Under the pieces are notes generated by a model. The model worked only from the letters and a program-made list of their open reading frames with translations. It was not told the DNA's origin and ran no database searches. Made by a program: the position numbers and the translations under genes. Below, one piece after another: positions 1-11,795 of a stretch of 64,000 nt of DNA. Origin of the DNA: Termitomyces sp. T153 (taxonomy: Eukaryota; Basidiomycota; Agaricomycetes; Agaricales; Lyophyllaceae); the NCBI GenBank assembly GCA_018296165.2, contig JACKQL020000009.1, positions 372,001-436,000 of the forward strand, read 5' to 3'. How positions within the stretch are numbered: position 1 is the first letter of the stretch; every line of letters starts with the position of its first letter.

Positions 1-4
1 TTAA

Positions 5-3000
5 TTGTTTTTGACTGTTAAATTGCTTAACAATGGATGTTATAGGCAACCACCTACTACTCCTGAAAGCCAAAGGCAACAAGCTAGGAATCAAAGGAGA
101 CTTGAACAGTTACAAATGACAGATCCTGACAATTGTCAAGCAAATAGAAACAATAGATCTTTGGAACAGATCAATACTGTGGTTGTTCCACCACTTCAAT
201 TTGGGCCTGGGGGTATGGGAACTGGGGGTATTAATCAATCTATGGGATCTGGGGGTATGGGATCTGAGGGTTTGAGGCTTAATCACCAAGCTATAGCCAC
301 CACTTCTAGCTCTTCAGGAAGACCTATTAGGCAGCCAGTTGCTGCTGCTGATCCATTTTCCATAGTGATCCCTGAAACTGTTTTGCCTGAAGGATGGGAT
401 GCTCCTTTGCAGAATCCCATTCCTAGAATGGTGCCTCCTCCACCTGCTCCTCCACTTAGAAGAGTGAGAAAAGTTCCTATGGAGAATTCTATGCCCATCA
501 TGATGCCATCTCTATCTGTTGTACATGGAAGGGACAATAGGCTCAATCAGCCCACTATTGCTCAACCTACAGTGATCATCCCTCAAACTATTTTGCCTGA
601 AGGATGGAATGCTCCTTTACAGCATCCTATACCCAGAATGGTGTCTCTTCTACCTGCTCCTGCACTTAGAAGAATCAGACCTGCTCCACCTCCCCCTGCT
701 CCTAATGTTGCTCAGGAGATGGAAAACTACCAGATCAGACATGAACAAGCATTGGCTGTATTAGAAGAGCAACAAAGGCTGAGACAAGAGCAGGACAGGC
801 AGCAGGCATTAGCTATTTTGAGCCAGGAAAGACAGGAAAGAGCAAGACAGGAAGAAGAGCTATTCAGAGCAGAGGTCAGTTCAAGACTACTTCAAGATGC
901 TACTTTAATTAACAAAGTTCAATAGCATATTGATCTGAATCCTGAACATAGGCCTTTGAATGCAGCTATGGCTCAAAGAATCTTTCAAGGTTGGGAACAG
1001 CAACATGAAGCTGATCTGGAAGAGGATTTCAATGATTTGGGTCCTCAGAATGATATACCTTCTGAAGATGACTTGGAATATGTTGATCCTGCTCAACATC
1101 AACTAGCAGAGCAATTGGATCCTCCCCTTGATGATTCATTGGGTCCTCAGGATGACATGTCTTCTGATGATGGCTTGGAATATGTTGATTCTGCTCAACA
1201 GAGACCTGCAGAAGACTTGGACCCTGCCCTACCCAATGATCCACCACAACCAGAAAATCCTGCTGAAAATATACCAGCAGAAGAACCAGAGCCTCCCCTT
1301 GGACTTCCTATTCCACCACAACTTGGTCCTATTCAGCCTGTTCCAAGAGGAAGGCAACCTTACTTGGTTGAATACCCTCCACACTATCTTGGTTCTATGA
1401 CTGTTATATGTCCACACTGCCAAGCTTTACATTTTGATGCTGAAAAGCTCACCAAGTCTACTAGAAACAGCCCAAAGTTTGGCATGTGCTGCTTACAAGG
1501 CCAAGTAAATTTGCCCAGGCTTCGAGATGCTCCAGCAGATTTACTGAACCTGCTCCATGGGCATCATCCTCTCTCTAACACCTTTAAAACATCAATCCGT
1601 CAATACAATGCAGCCTTTGCATTCACATCTTTGGGAGTCAAAATTGACCATGCCATTACCAATGCACCTGGACCATACAGCTTTAGGATCAATGGAGAAC
1701 TACATCATTTGACAGGTGCCTTGCTTCCTATTGAAGGCAATCTGCCTGTATATGCACAGCTCTACTTTTATGATCACAATCAGCAATTGGCTTTTCGTCA
1801 ACAGAACAATCCCAGGCTTGATCCTCAGATAATGGCCTCTTTGCAGGATATGCTTGCTAGAGTCAATCCCTTCATTGGCTTATACAAGCAGGCCAGGCAG
1901 ATCATGGGAGAAGTTCCAGAAGGCCAACCACAAAGGCTTTCTGTCAAGCTTACAGCTGATTTTGGAGATCCTCGATGCTATAATGACCCTAATGAACAGG
2001 AGGGAGTTGCAGCTGTAATTCCAGGAGATGGCTCAGAAGAGCGATCAAATGATCGTGATATAGTCTTGCACTTGCATGGAGGTCAATTGAAGCAGATCAG
2101 TCACTTGCACCCATATTACACTCCATTGCATTATACCATCATCTTTCCCACTGGACAGCCTGGATTTCACACCAACATTCGCTCTCATTTTGGACCACAG
2201 AATCAACAAAGATCAGCAAAGGTCACCCAAACAGCATATTATGCATACAGGCTGCAGCAAAGGACTTTGGAATTCAATGCACCATTACTCTGGAGTGGGA
2301 GGCTATTTCAACAATATGTTGTAGATGCATGGGCTTCCACTGAACAAAACAAGTTGAATTGGATTCAACACAATCAGAAGAAGATCAGAGCTGAAGTTTA
2401 TCAGGGAGTAGTGGATGCTGCTGCTGGAGATGAACAAGTCACCCCACAAAGCCGACGTGTTATCCTCCCATCCTCCCATACTGGAAGTGATCGACAGATG
2501 CAGCAATTATTCCAGGACTCTATGCCTATCTGCAGGAATTTTGGAAAACCTGACCTCTTCTTGACTATGACTGCCAATCCAAAGTGGTCAGAAATTGAAG
2601 AAGCTCTCTTGAAGGAACCTGCAGTCAATGGGAAGAAGCAAACAGCTGCTGATCGACCTGATATTGTTGCCAGAGTTTTTGAACTCAAGAAAAATGCTGT
2701 GGTAAAGGAGATCAAGGAAGGTCTCTTTGGCAGCTGTGTGGCTTATGTTCATACCATTGAATTCCAAAAGAGAGGACTTCCACATATGCACATCTTGATC
2801 TTTTTCCATCGCCATCACAGAATCAAGGATGCACCTGATGTAGATTCCATTGTCTCTGCTCAGATTCCAGATCCAGTTGCTCAGCCTCAATTGTATCAGG
2901 TATTGGCTCTGTTTGAATCCTGAATTCAGTTACTTATCTTTGTTGTCAGGTTGTTACTGCCAACATGGTCCATGGTCCATGTGGAGCTGCCAAACCCAAT

Positions 3001-5658
3001 GCTAAGTGCATGGTAGATGGCAAATGTTCCAAGAAATACCCAAAGGAATTCCAAGAGGCTACTCAGTATGGAGACAATGGCTATCCTCAATATGCCAGAC
3101 CTGACAATGGACGCTTCTTTGAAAAGAATGGTCATCATTATGACAATCGAGATGTTGTTCCATATAATCCTTATCTCTCAGCCAAGTACAAATGTCACAT
3201 CAATGTGGAGGTCTGTGCTTCAGTAGAAGCCATCAAGTACATTCACAAGTACATCTACAAAGGCCATGATAGGACAACTTTGGAGATTGCTGGAGAGCAG
3301 ATGGACCAGAGGGATGAAATCAAGGAACACTTGGATGCCAGATACATCTCTGCACCTGAGGCTTGCTGGCACATCTTTGAATTCAACATGCATGGAGAAC
3401 ATCCCCCTGTATATTGATTACCTGTGCATTTGGAGGGCCAACATGAAGTCTACTTTCAAGATAATGAGCCTTTGGAGATGGTAGCTGCCAGGCCTAATGC
3501 AAACAAGACTGCACTCACTGCTTGGTTTGAAGCCAATGCCAGATTCCCTAATAACAACACCACTTATCAGAGCTTTCCAACCAAGTTTGTCTATGAAGCT
3601 TCCAAAAGGACCTGGAAGGAGAGGCAGAGAGGAACAGCTATTGGGAGGATGTACTTTGCTTCACCTCAACAGGGAGAAAGGTTCTACCTTAGGATGCTCC
3701 TGACAGTTGTGACCAATGCAACATCATGGGCTGATCTCAGGACAGTCAATGGTCACACCTATCCTACTTACAAGGAGGCATGCAAGGCCCTTGGTCTTCT
3801 AGAAGATGATGCAGAATGGAGGCAGTGTCTTGCTGAAGCTGCTCCAATCCAATCAGGATCAGCTCTCAGACAGCTCTTTTGCACTATCCTATTCCACTGT
3901 GCTCCTACCACTCCAGAGGCTCTATGGGATGAATTCAAGCACTCCATTTGTGATGATCTTCAACACAGATTGGAGAATATCAGGCAGTACAGGGACAGAG
4001 TCTTTACTGATGAAGATATTTATGACTATGGCCTTTATCTGATCAATGACAATCTGAAGAATTTTGGCAAGACTCTTCAAGACTTTCCCAATACGCCAGA
4101 ACCCCAACAAGTTTGGAATGTGATTCCAGGCAAGTTGGACATTGTATAAAGAGTTGACATTGATACTGATTAAATGATTTCAGGAAATAGGCTTTTGCAA
4201 GAAGAAACAGATTATGATGTTGAGGAGTTGAAGAGAAGGGTGGATGAAAACAAGGCCAGGTTTAATGGTGAACAACTGGGAGCCTTCAATGAAGTTATGG
4301 ACTCTGTGGACAACAACTTGGGCAAGATGATATTCATTCACAGTGCAGGTGGATGTGGCAAAACATTTGTGTGCAACACTTTGGCTTCTGCTGTTTGGTC
4401 CAATGGAGATGTGGCATTATGTGTAGCATCATCTGGGATTGCTGCCTTATTGCTGGAGGGTGGTAGAACTGCACATTCAAGGTTCAAAATCCCCATTCCT
4501 GCTCTGGATACATCCATTGCCAATATCAAAAGAGGAACTCAGTTGTCTCAACTCTTACTCCAGACCAAGGTTGTTATTTGGGATGAAGTCCCAATGCAAC
4601 ACAAAAATGCCATTGACTCTGTGGATTGAGGGTTCAGAGACATCCTGGAGAAGGATGTTCCTTTTGGTGGAGTGACTGTGGTGTTTGGAGGAGATTTTAG
4701 GCAAACTCTCCCAGTTATCCAACGAGGACTCAGGCAGCAGATGATTGCTGCTTCACTCAAAAGGGGAAGACTTTGGGATCAAATTCAAGTCCACTACTTG
4801 GTTCAAAACATGAGATTGGATCAGACTCCTGATAACATTGCTCATGCAGCTTGGTTATTGGATGTTGGTGCTGGAAAAAACCTTGGGCCTGGAGAAACAG
4901 TACAACTTCCAGAAACTATGATCTGTAATGACAATTCTGTCACTGGATTGATCTCTTCCACTTATCCTCATATTGATCACCATCAAGATGATCAGTATTA
5001 TCTAGACCGTACTATCCTTTCTGGCAAGAACTCTGATGTAGAGGATATCAACTCTGAAGTTCTGCAGAAATGTCCAGGAGAAGAGAAAATCTTGCAGAGT
5101 GCAGACTCTGTCATATCTGATGATGGAAATCCTAATGGTCTTGCATTGTATCCAATGGAATACCTCAACTCTCTCAGAGCCAGCAGTTTGCCCTTGGCTA
5201 AATTGGCTCTGAAGATTGGTGTTCCTGTCATGCTGCTCAGGAATCTGGATACAACCAAAGGACTTTGCAATGGGACAAGAATGATTGTCACTCACATCAG
5301 CACCAGAGTTCTCAGATGTAGGATCATCAGTGGGGATGCCAAGTTTGCAGGATCAATTGTTTTGATTCCAAGAATCAACATGGATGTGTCTGAAGAAGAT
5401 TTGCCAATTCCATTGCGCAGGAGACAATTCCCAGTTCGATTGGCCTTTGCTATGACAATCAACAAGTCTCAGGGTCAATCAGTCAAGCATGTTGGATTGG
5501 ACCTTCGATCAGGAGTTTTTTCACATGGCCAACTTTATGTTGCACTCTCTCGGTGCACATCAGGAGATCATATCAAAGTCATCTTGGACCCAGAAAACAC
5601 ATCAAGAAAGACTGCAAATATTGTCTATCAGGAAATCTTGAATGGTTTACAAATGTAA
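5..5658 (+). pseudogene. Helitron Rep/helicase protein, interrupted by three stops
   Basis: The protein would nick and replicate Helitron DNA by rolling circle. The N-terminal third is proline/glutamine-rich. It is followed by the Helitron helicase-like N-terminal domain and the HUH Rep motif (GLPHMHIL near 2780-2800). The two-tyrosine motif AIKYIHKYIYKGHDR is near 3228-3272. The C-terminal part is a Pif1-like helicase: Walker A GGCGKT near 4350, Walker B VVIWDE near 4575, FGGDFRQTLP near 4690, and the late motifs KSQGQS and YVALSRCTS at 5465-5560. Two introns restore the frame: 2900-2949 (GT-AG, 50 nt) and 4130-4183 (GC-AG, 54 nt, joining into GNRLLQEE). All exons share one frame, but it is broken by TAG at 923-925 and TGA at 3415-3417 and 4627-4629. 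The two TGA codons fall where arginine is expected. There is no ATG before about 116, and AG at 46-47 could be an acceptor for an upstream exon. Confidence 0.9.
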
Positions 5659-5954
5659 GTGTGAGTTTTGTTGGATTCAAGCAAAAAATTGCTAACTTCT
5701 ATGAACTTCAGCACCTAATGTCTATAGCTGGACCATGTAGTATAGATATTATTAATGGTTTACAAATGTAAGTGTCACAGTTTAAATAATTGGTTGGTTA
5801 GTACTAACTTTTATAATTTAATTTTCAGCATCTCTAATATATACCAATGGACATTGTAGTACTTTGTTAATAATGTAATATAGATACATGATTGGTTTAT
5901 AGATGAAATCTCAGTGTATTGAATGGTAAGAGAAAAGCAACACTTGGTCAACAA

Positions 5955-6298
5955 AATACAAAGACCTAACTGAACGAAGTGAGGTTGGGTCTGGGATGAA
6001 GCACTGAGTTAGAAATACAAAGACCTAACCGAATGAAGTGAGGTTGAGTCTGGGATGAAGCATTGAGTTTGAAATACAAGGACCTAACCAAACGAAGTGA
6101 GGTTGGGTCTGAGACTTAGCATTGAGTTTGAAATACAAAGACCTAATCGAACGAAGTGAGGTTGGGTCTGGGATGAAGCATTAAGTTTGAAATACAAGGA
6201 CCTAACCGAATGAAGTGAGGTTGGGTCTGGGATGAAGCATTGAGTAGAATATTGAGGACCTAACTGAACGAAGTGAGGTTGGGTCTGGGATGAAGCAA
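5955..6298 (+). repeat. Six tandem 59-bp repeats with internal inverted repeat
   Basis: Units start at about 5955, 6014, 6073, 6132, 6191 and 6248. Each carries GACCTAAC, then a short spacer with GAACGAAGTGAG, then GTTGGGTC, so the two arms can pair apart from one G:U or mismatch. Units differ at a few positions, mostly C/T and G/A. The array lies between the helicase stop and the putative 3' terminal hairpin. Confidence 0.9.
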
Positions 6299-6336
6299 GA
6301 GCTACAGGCCCGTGCCGAAGGCACGGGGCGTAGCTC
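6299..6336 (+). other. GC-rich 38-nt stem-loop, putative Helitron 3' terminus
   Basis: The outer arms GAGCTAC (6299-6305) and GTAGCTC (6330-6336) pair perfectly. The inner arms CCCGTGCC (6309-6316) and GGCACGGG (6320-6327) pair perfectly around a GAA loop. Only the short AGG/GC segments between them are unpaired. It retains four CpGs in an otherwise CpG-poor stretch. Its position at the end of the Helitron and its 8-bp inner stem are what a Helitron 3' hairpin would look like. Confidence 0.65.
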
Positions 6337-6338
6337 GT

Positions 6339-6357
6339 CATCACAAACTTTGTGATG
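6339..6357 (+). repeat. Perfect 9-bp inverted repeat
   Basis: CATCACAAA and TTTGTGATG are separated by one base, immediately after the 38-nt stem-loop and at the start of gypsy homology. It may belong to the junction between the two elements. No function is assigned. Confidence 0.6.
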
Positions 6358-9190
6358 TGGAAGCACAGGTTCTTGCCAACATTAATGATGGCATAAATCA
6401 ATCAGTCCAAGCCCAACAGGGATCAGAGATCCCTGAGGGCAAGGATGATATGACTCTCAGCAAGGCCATCCTTGAGATGGCCCAGGCACCACAACCACAG
6501 GATCAGTCTGACAGAGAGTTTCTCTGTTGGATCCAAGCTCTGTATGGCAAAGAGAAGCTCTTTGCTGAAATTATGAGTTGGCTGAAAGACAAACTTATTT
6601 GGACTACCAATCTCATGGGCCATGAGGTACTATGTATACCTCATGAATGGGAGATGGTAACCAAACTCCTTGACCAAGCACACCACATAGTTGGGCATTT
6701 TGGCACCCAGAGGACAACAGAATACATCTGTCATTAGTACTGGTGGCCAACTGTGATTGCAGACATGCAAGCATTTTGTACCACCTGTAGACTGTGTTAG
6801 TGGGCAAAAGGGAGCAATCAGATCCCTTCAGGGAACCTGCATTCCCTGCCTGTGCCAGTGAAGCCATGGGATTCAATAGGAATGGACTTCATAGGTCCAT
6901 TGATGTGCTCCTATGCCACCTAGCTGCCATGCAGGAAAACAAAAGAATATCAAACACTGGCAACCAGATAGGATAGCTGGCAATAGGAAGTAGTGGGGGA
7001 GAGTTGGTAAACATCCCAGAAAACTAGAGCACTAAAAGGGTCAGGGGATGAAGGAACAGTGCAAGTAAGAAAGGCTGCTATTGCTAGCCTGAGTTGTTGA
7101 ACTGTAATGAAAAGTTGCTAAGTCACTGGGTAATAAGAGGAGAAAGGGATGAAGACAAAAGAGTTGCTAAGAGGAGTGTAGGAAAAATTGCTAAGAAAGG
7201 GGGGGGGGACTAAGCAGTAGGTAGTGATGAAGAGGAAGCAAAGCTGCCAAAGACAGGGAGGATGGGCAAAAGGAGAGGACAAAGATAATTTGCTAAGGTT
7301 GTTAAAGACCTGGTGACAGGGCAGAGATGGGAAAAAGAGAATAAGTGATGTCAGTGAAGGCTGGAGGATAAACACAAGCTAGTTGCTAGCCAAAGTCACT
7401 AGCATTGCTGAGACAAAGACACTATAGAGTACCTGTAATTGGCACTCACACTAAATTGAGTCAATCGAGTCTGAGGTTGCTGGGGACTTGTTGCTAAGCC
7501 TTTAACAATGACAAGAGTAGTCAGAAAAGAAGTCTGAAGCTGGTAAGCTGAGGGCTACTGAGGGGGAACCATATGCTTGTTGTTCTTTTTGTCTCTATGT
7601 ACAGGCAGTATTTATACTGTCCATAGGTATAGTATTTAGAAAGCAAATATAGTCACCATCAGTGATGGCATCTGCAAAAGTGTCCATGATACATATTGGA
7701 TGTCAGTATGGTAACCAAGTATTTGTATGCAATGTCAACAAGATGCATAATAAATGCCAGTAACAAAAAAAAGAGCATACCTAACATCAATATCTGAAGA
7801 GTAGACACTGTTCAGGTATGTTTGTAAGCAAGACAAGAGAAATGATAAGTGAGGGGTTACATGGCCTATAATATATCTGTTTTTGAGGAGTATCATTGTT
7901 GCTAGCAAATGTTGCTAAGGAAAGGTCTCAACCTCATTGTTCTAGATCCAAAGGCTAGATTTCATGTAATGAGGTTCACAATCCAGAAGTCTCATGGTTG
8001 CCAGGATCCCATGCAATGGCTACATTGTTCCAGACCTTGGGGCTAGATCCCACATGATAAAGTCATGTGACTTGTCCATACTCATACTGTGTCCACATCA
8101 GATGCTGCCCAGATAAGATAGTTCTAGCTGTCAGTAATGGTGCCCAGTGACAGTTGGGTCTTATCACCATTCCCTGAGTCCAACAGGTATAACTACCTCT
8201 GGGTAGTTAGTTATCTGTCAGATGACAAGCATGGTGTACTTGATTCCAGTGCACACAACCATGACAGCCTTGCAGCTGTCATAGATTTACATGCAAGAGA
8301 TTATGAGACTACACAGTCTCCCAAGCTCTATTGTCAGCAACCAAGACTCTAAGTTCACATCCAAATGGTGGTGTGAACTGCACAAGCTGTCAGGAGCACA
8401 GCTCCTGATGTCAACATTGTTCCATCTGCAGATGGATGGACAAACCAAACATGCTAACAAAAACATCAGCCAGATCTTGTGCACTGTAGTGTGTCCAGAT
8501 CAGAAGGATTGGCTAGGTAGAATAGACCTAAACAAGTTCACAATTAATGCAAGTATATCTGAGACAACCAAGTATGCACCATTCAAATTGAACAATAGAT
8601 ACATGCTGTCAATGATAAGGGAGATCTGGTCAGACTTTGTGATTCCTAGAGGAATCAAGCAATATGCCTGCCAAGCTCTTGAGAACTTGGATGGGGCACA
8701 CAATGCAATTATCAAGGCACACATCTTCCAGACATGCACTGCTAACTCATCCAGGATTGAAGAAAGGTGCACTGGTGTATCTTGCAACCAAGAACCTCAA
8801 CTTCCCAAGAGGCAGAGCTAGAAAGCTCTGCCCAAAGTGGGTTGGGCCATACAAGATATTAGAGGCCAACAATGAGACCTCCAATTATGTATTGGAGTTG
8901 CTCATGGCACTCCAGGAACATAGGATACATTCTAAATTCCATGTGTTGCTGTTGTGGCCATATAAAGCCAGCAACAATGCTCTGTTCCCAAACAGGGCAA
9001 TGTTAGAGCCATACAACTTTGGTGCGCTGGACAATCAGGAATGGTTTGTCAATAACCTGATAGGTTATTGATGGGTAGGTACAAACCTTGAATTCAAGGT
9101 TCAATGGAGTCTGGGGGACACCACTTGGGAGTTATTAGCTACATACAAAGACCTTGAGGCTCTTGACTGCTATATGGAGCTGCAGGGCAT
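6358..9190 (+). pseudogene. Ty3/gypsy integrase-chromodomain relic (split by a solo LTR)
   Basis: This is the 3' half of a chromovirus pol gene. The reading starts with the integrase H2C2 zinc-binding region (HHIVGHFGTQRTTEYICH, then CTTC/RLC, 6680-6795). It continues into the core start WDSIGMDFIGP (about 6868-6898), is interrupted by the insertion 6901-8166, and resumes as FPESNRYNYLWVV (8170 on). Further core motifs are KFTSKWW (about 8350) and MDGQTKHAN (about 8430). The C-terminal part has KGRARKLCPKWVGPYK-like sequence (8805-8855) and a decayed chromodomain ending near 9190. Reverse transcriptase and RNase H are absent, so the element is 5'-truncated. Several frameshifts and stops make it non-functional. 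Confidence 0.85.
6901..8166. mobile_element. Solo LTR, 1266 bp, inside gypsy integrase
   Basis: The sequence begins TGATGTG and ends TTATCA, and both termini have the TG...CA form. It is flanked by the 4-bp duplication CCAT at 6897-6900 and 8167-8170. Removing it and one CCAT restores the integrase reading IGPFPESNRYN without a gap, which proves the insertion. The interior has no coding homology and many GTTGCTAAG/GCTAGC words. A 5-bp TSD reading (CCATT) is also possible with element ends GATG...ATCA. Confidence 0.8.
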
Positions 9191-9194
9191 ATGG

Positions 9195-9890
9195 TGCCCT
9201 GTGCAGCTGGCCAGAAGGACAAAGTCAAGTTGACTTAGCCCAGAAGTTGGAGAGGCTGCCATTCTGGTGGCCATCAAATATTATATCAGCCAATTTTTTG
9301 GCTGGCTGCAGAGCTAACTACTTTTTGTCTTCCACTACTATGTTGGTGACATACCAACACCATATTTGTAACTCTCCTCTATTTTATCTTTGTCTCTGGT
9401 TTGCAGTCAATTGATCAAAAAAATTGAGGTTATTAGTAGACCATTGCTGGTCTGTGTGTATTGCTTATAGGTTTGTTTCTTTTCTGTTTTGTCCTTAAAC
9501 TAGTGATCCATTGCCATTTCCTCCTCCCTTCTTGATTGCCTCTTTGTTATCTGTACCCCTGTGTGCTTATTACTGCTGTATTGTATATCAATCTTCTATC
9601 TGTCTTCTCTACTATGACTGGATGTGAATCACTCAGCTTTTCCTTTAGTATGCTTCATTCTTCTCATAGCCATGAATATTGAATGATCCTTTGCTTACAT
9701 ATTACTTCACATTGATGAACCTTTCACACTATGTACTGCTTTGTCCATCATGTGTTGATTTACCATTCAATGTTTGGAATTAATAATATGACAGAAATTT
9801 TGAAGGCACAGATGTCTCAGATAAAGACACAATTGACAGGGGCAGACTACATTTGATGAGGTTTCTATGCTTTAATGTTGGGATATGTAC
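9195..9890. other. Transposon-like spacer without recognised gene
   Basis: CpG-poor sequence between the chromodomain relic and the next helicase relic. Short frames near 9200-9270 continue weakly from the gypsy C-terminus. Beyond that nothing is recognised. Confidence 0.5.
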
Positions 9891-10300
9891 AGACTATTGA
9901 CTCACTTGGCTCAAATCATGGATCAGACTCACATACCATTTAGTGGTATGAACATAGTTTTTAGCTGGTGTTTTGCCCAGCTTCTACCTGTCATGGGAGG
10001 ATATACACACAGCTTTATACAGTAGGACAGTTGGTATGAGGACTAACAATTTGAAACAGCAAGAGATGGCCGTTGGAAAAGCCTTGTGGTACCAAATAAC
10101 CACTGTTGTTTTGTTAAGAGACAATATGTGTCAGTGTCCTCAGACTGTCCAAGATGCTGCTCTTAGAATGGTACTAGAGAACATGCAATATAAAGCATGC
10201 ACTCCTAAAGTCTTGCAGTTTCTAGAGAGCTTATGCATCTGTTGGAGTGACTGCTGATCTTCAATAGCAGCTCACCTAAATGCTTCATGTTGTCTAATGG
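9890..10300 (+). pseudogene. Second Helitron/Pif1-like helicase relic
   Basis: A decayed fragment of a different Helitron helicase family. In the plus frames one can read PFSGMNIVF (about 9938-9965), FAQL followed by PVMGG (about 9970-10000), then ALWYQITTVVLLRDNMCQ (10080-10135) and MQYKACTP (10185-10208). These match the helicase stretch in which AGDFAQLPP and NMRQ are usual. The AGD residues are replaced by SWC, so the helicase is dead. The sequence is CpG-poor, and no Rep part is seen nearby. Confidence 0.7.
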
Positions 10301-10573
10301 AAACCCAGTTAGAGCTTCATGAGGCACCATCAAGTTCAAGGAAAACTCATTAGCAGTGAGATCTGTTACCAAGCAAAACTCAGATGAATGTGGTCTTGTG
10401 ACAGCATAAATTGGTCAACTGGTCATTGAAGGGAACAGATGTTTTCCAAAGGAAACCAAAAACCTCCCTTTAGTGATTTCAATATTTCTCTGCATTCTTA
10501 AGAAATTTTCTTCTGCAGGATTAGTCAGTGAGGTGGATGACATGTATCAAATGGAAGGATAAATATTAGGATG
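10301..10573. other. Non-coding remainder of the helicase relic
   Basis: CpG-poor sequence continuing the relic. No frame is recognised. It ends in GGATG, the left target duplication of the next solo LTR. Confidence 0.5.
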
Positions 10574-11714
10574 TGTCAGGTTCCACTGACCTCGGGGGCT
10601 CAGCTGCACTGGGCGAGTCCTTACTAGGCGGGCGTGATCCCCTTGCACTGGTAACCGAACACTCAAAAACATCCGGGCACTGATGTCTTGTGCGGATAGT
10701 CGGTGGGATGTGATTCAGACAGATCTGGGAAGGTCCAGAGAAATCGGGTTGCAAGGAAATGGGATGGTCTTGGCAGGGTTCAGGCAGAAGACCGTATGGG
10801 AGATTTGCGGAAGCGAAGGAGTGGACGGCTGTGTGATCAATGGGAGCGGAGCCGGGGTTTGATGGGAGATCAATTGGAGTTGATGGAGTCTGGGACCGAG
10901 CAAAGAGCGAGGTTCGGACCTGGTGAAAGAGTGTCGGGGTTCGTGATCGTAATCGTGGAGTTTGTGAGGTCATTTAGGTTGATGAGGACTTGGGCACAAT
11001 GGCCAGACGGAGTCACCAAGATAGCGTCAGACGAAATGGAATGGGGTTGATATGGAACAAGAGTAGATTCGAGTGGAGATATGAAACGATAACGAGAATG
11101 ATAACAAAATGGAGACAAGACAAGACCGGGAGACTGAGATAAGACCGGGAGACTGAGAGTAAGGGGAACGAGACACAAAACACAAAACATGAAACACGAA
11201 AAGGAAACAATCAGACCATAGGTAACATTAAGCAATATCAAGACTAGAGTACCAAGAGCTACTTGACGGCTTATATACTGACTACTGGAGAACTTCGGGG
11301 TACGTCGGCTGCGGTGGCGGGGCTTGGCAGAGCTCGACGGAGTGGGCAGGTGTCAGTTGCGATCGAGGATTGGGCCACGCTGATACGTTGATGGGATCAT
11401 TGGGGAATGTGGGTTGCCCCGAGGTTGTCGTGATACTCTGGAATAGGTCGGAGGAACCAGGGTGTTGAGTTGATGATGGGTGGCGAAGATTGGGAACAGC
11501 GGGGGTGGTTCTTGGGGTTTGGGAGATCCAGGGTAAGTGTCAGTGGCTGCGGGGAAGGCACCGAAGTTGGCCAGGGGGCCGTCGGAGTTAGCCGGGGAGG
11601 CATCGGAGTTAGCCAAAATAGGCGCGGGGCATGGGCGGAAGTTCGGCGGAGCATTGGGGGTTTTTTGGGGGGTTGATGGACGATGTGCGGGGGTTCAGGG
11701 GACGGGTTGTGACA
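10574..11714 (-). mobile_element. Solo LTR, family E, copy A (1141 bp)
   Basis: Starts TGTCAGG, ends TGTGACA, flanked by perfect GGATG duplications (10569-10573 and 11715-11719). The promoter-like TATATAAG lies on the minus strand near 11272-11280, so the LTR is read leftwards. The segment complementary to the family's putative primer-binding site is present near 11232-11243. CpGs are frequent, which suggests a relatively recent insertion. No internal retroelement sequence is attached. Confidence 0.9.
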
Positions 11715-11795
11715 GGATGTGTGTTAGCATAAGGCCAGAAACGCTCACATAAACTTTGAACAACTGATTTCACAAAGGGCTGATTGGGATGGGAG

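Larger units (their letters stand above)
1..6336 (+). mobile_element. Autonomous-type Helitron, decayed, 5' end outside window
   Basis: This rolling-circle transposon unit contains the Rep/helicase coding region (to 5658), a non-coding tail with six 59-bp repeats, and a strong hairpin that could be the 3' terminus. Helitrons typically end in a short hairpin a few bases before CTRR and insert between A and T. Here the hairpin at 6309-6327 is followed after six bases by CTCG and a T, which only approximates that ending. Directly downstream the sequence changes to a gypsy retroelement relic, which supports a boundary near 6336. The 5' terminus is not in the window. CpG is nearly absent throughout the coding part. 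Confidence 0.75.

Noticed and set aside
283..546. Minus-strand open frame opposite the Helitron N-terminus
   Set aside because: Shadow of the proline-rich coding region on the plus strand, with no supporting feature.
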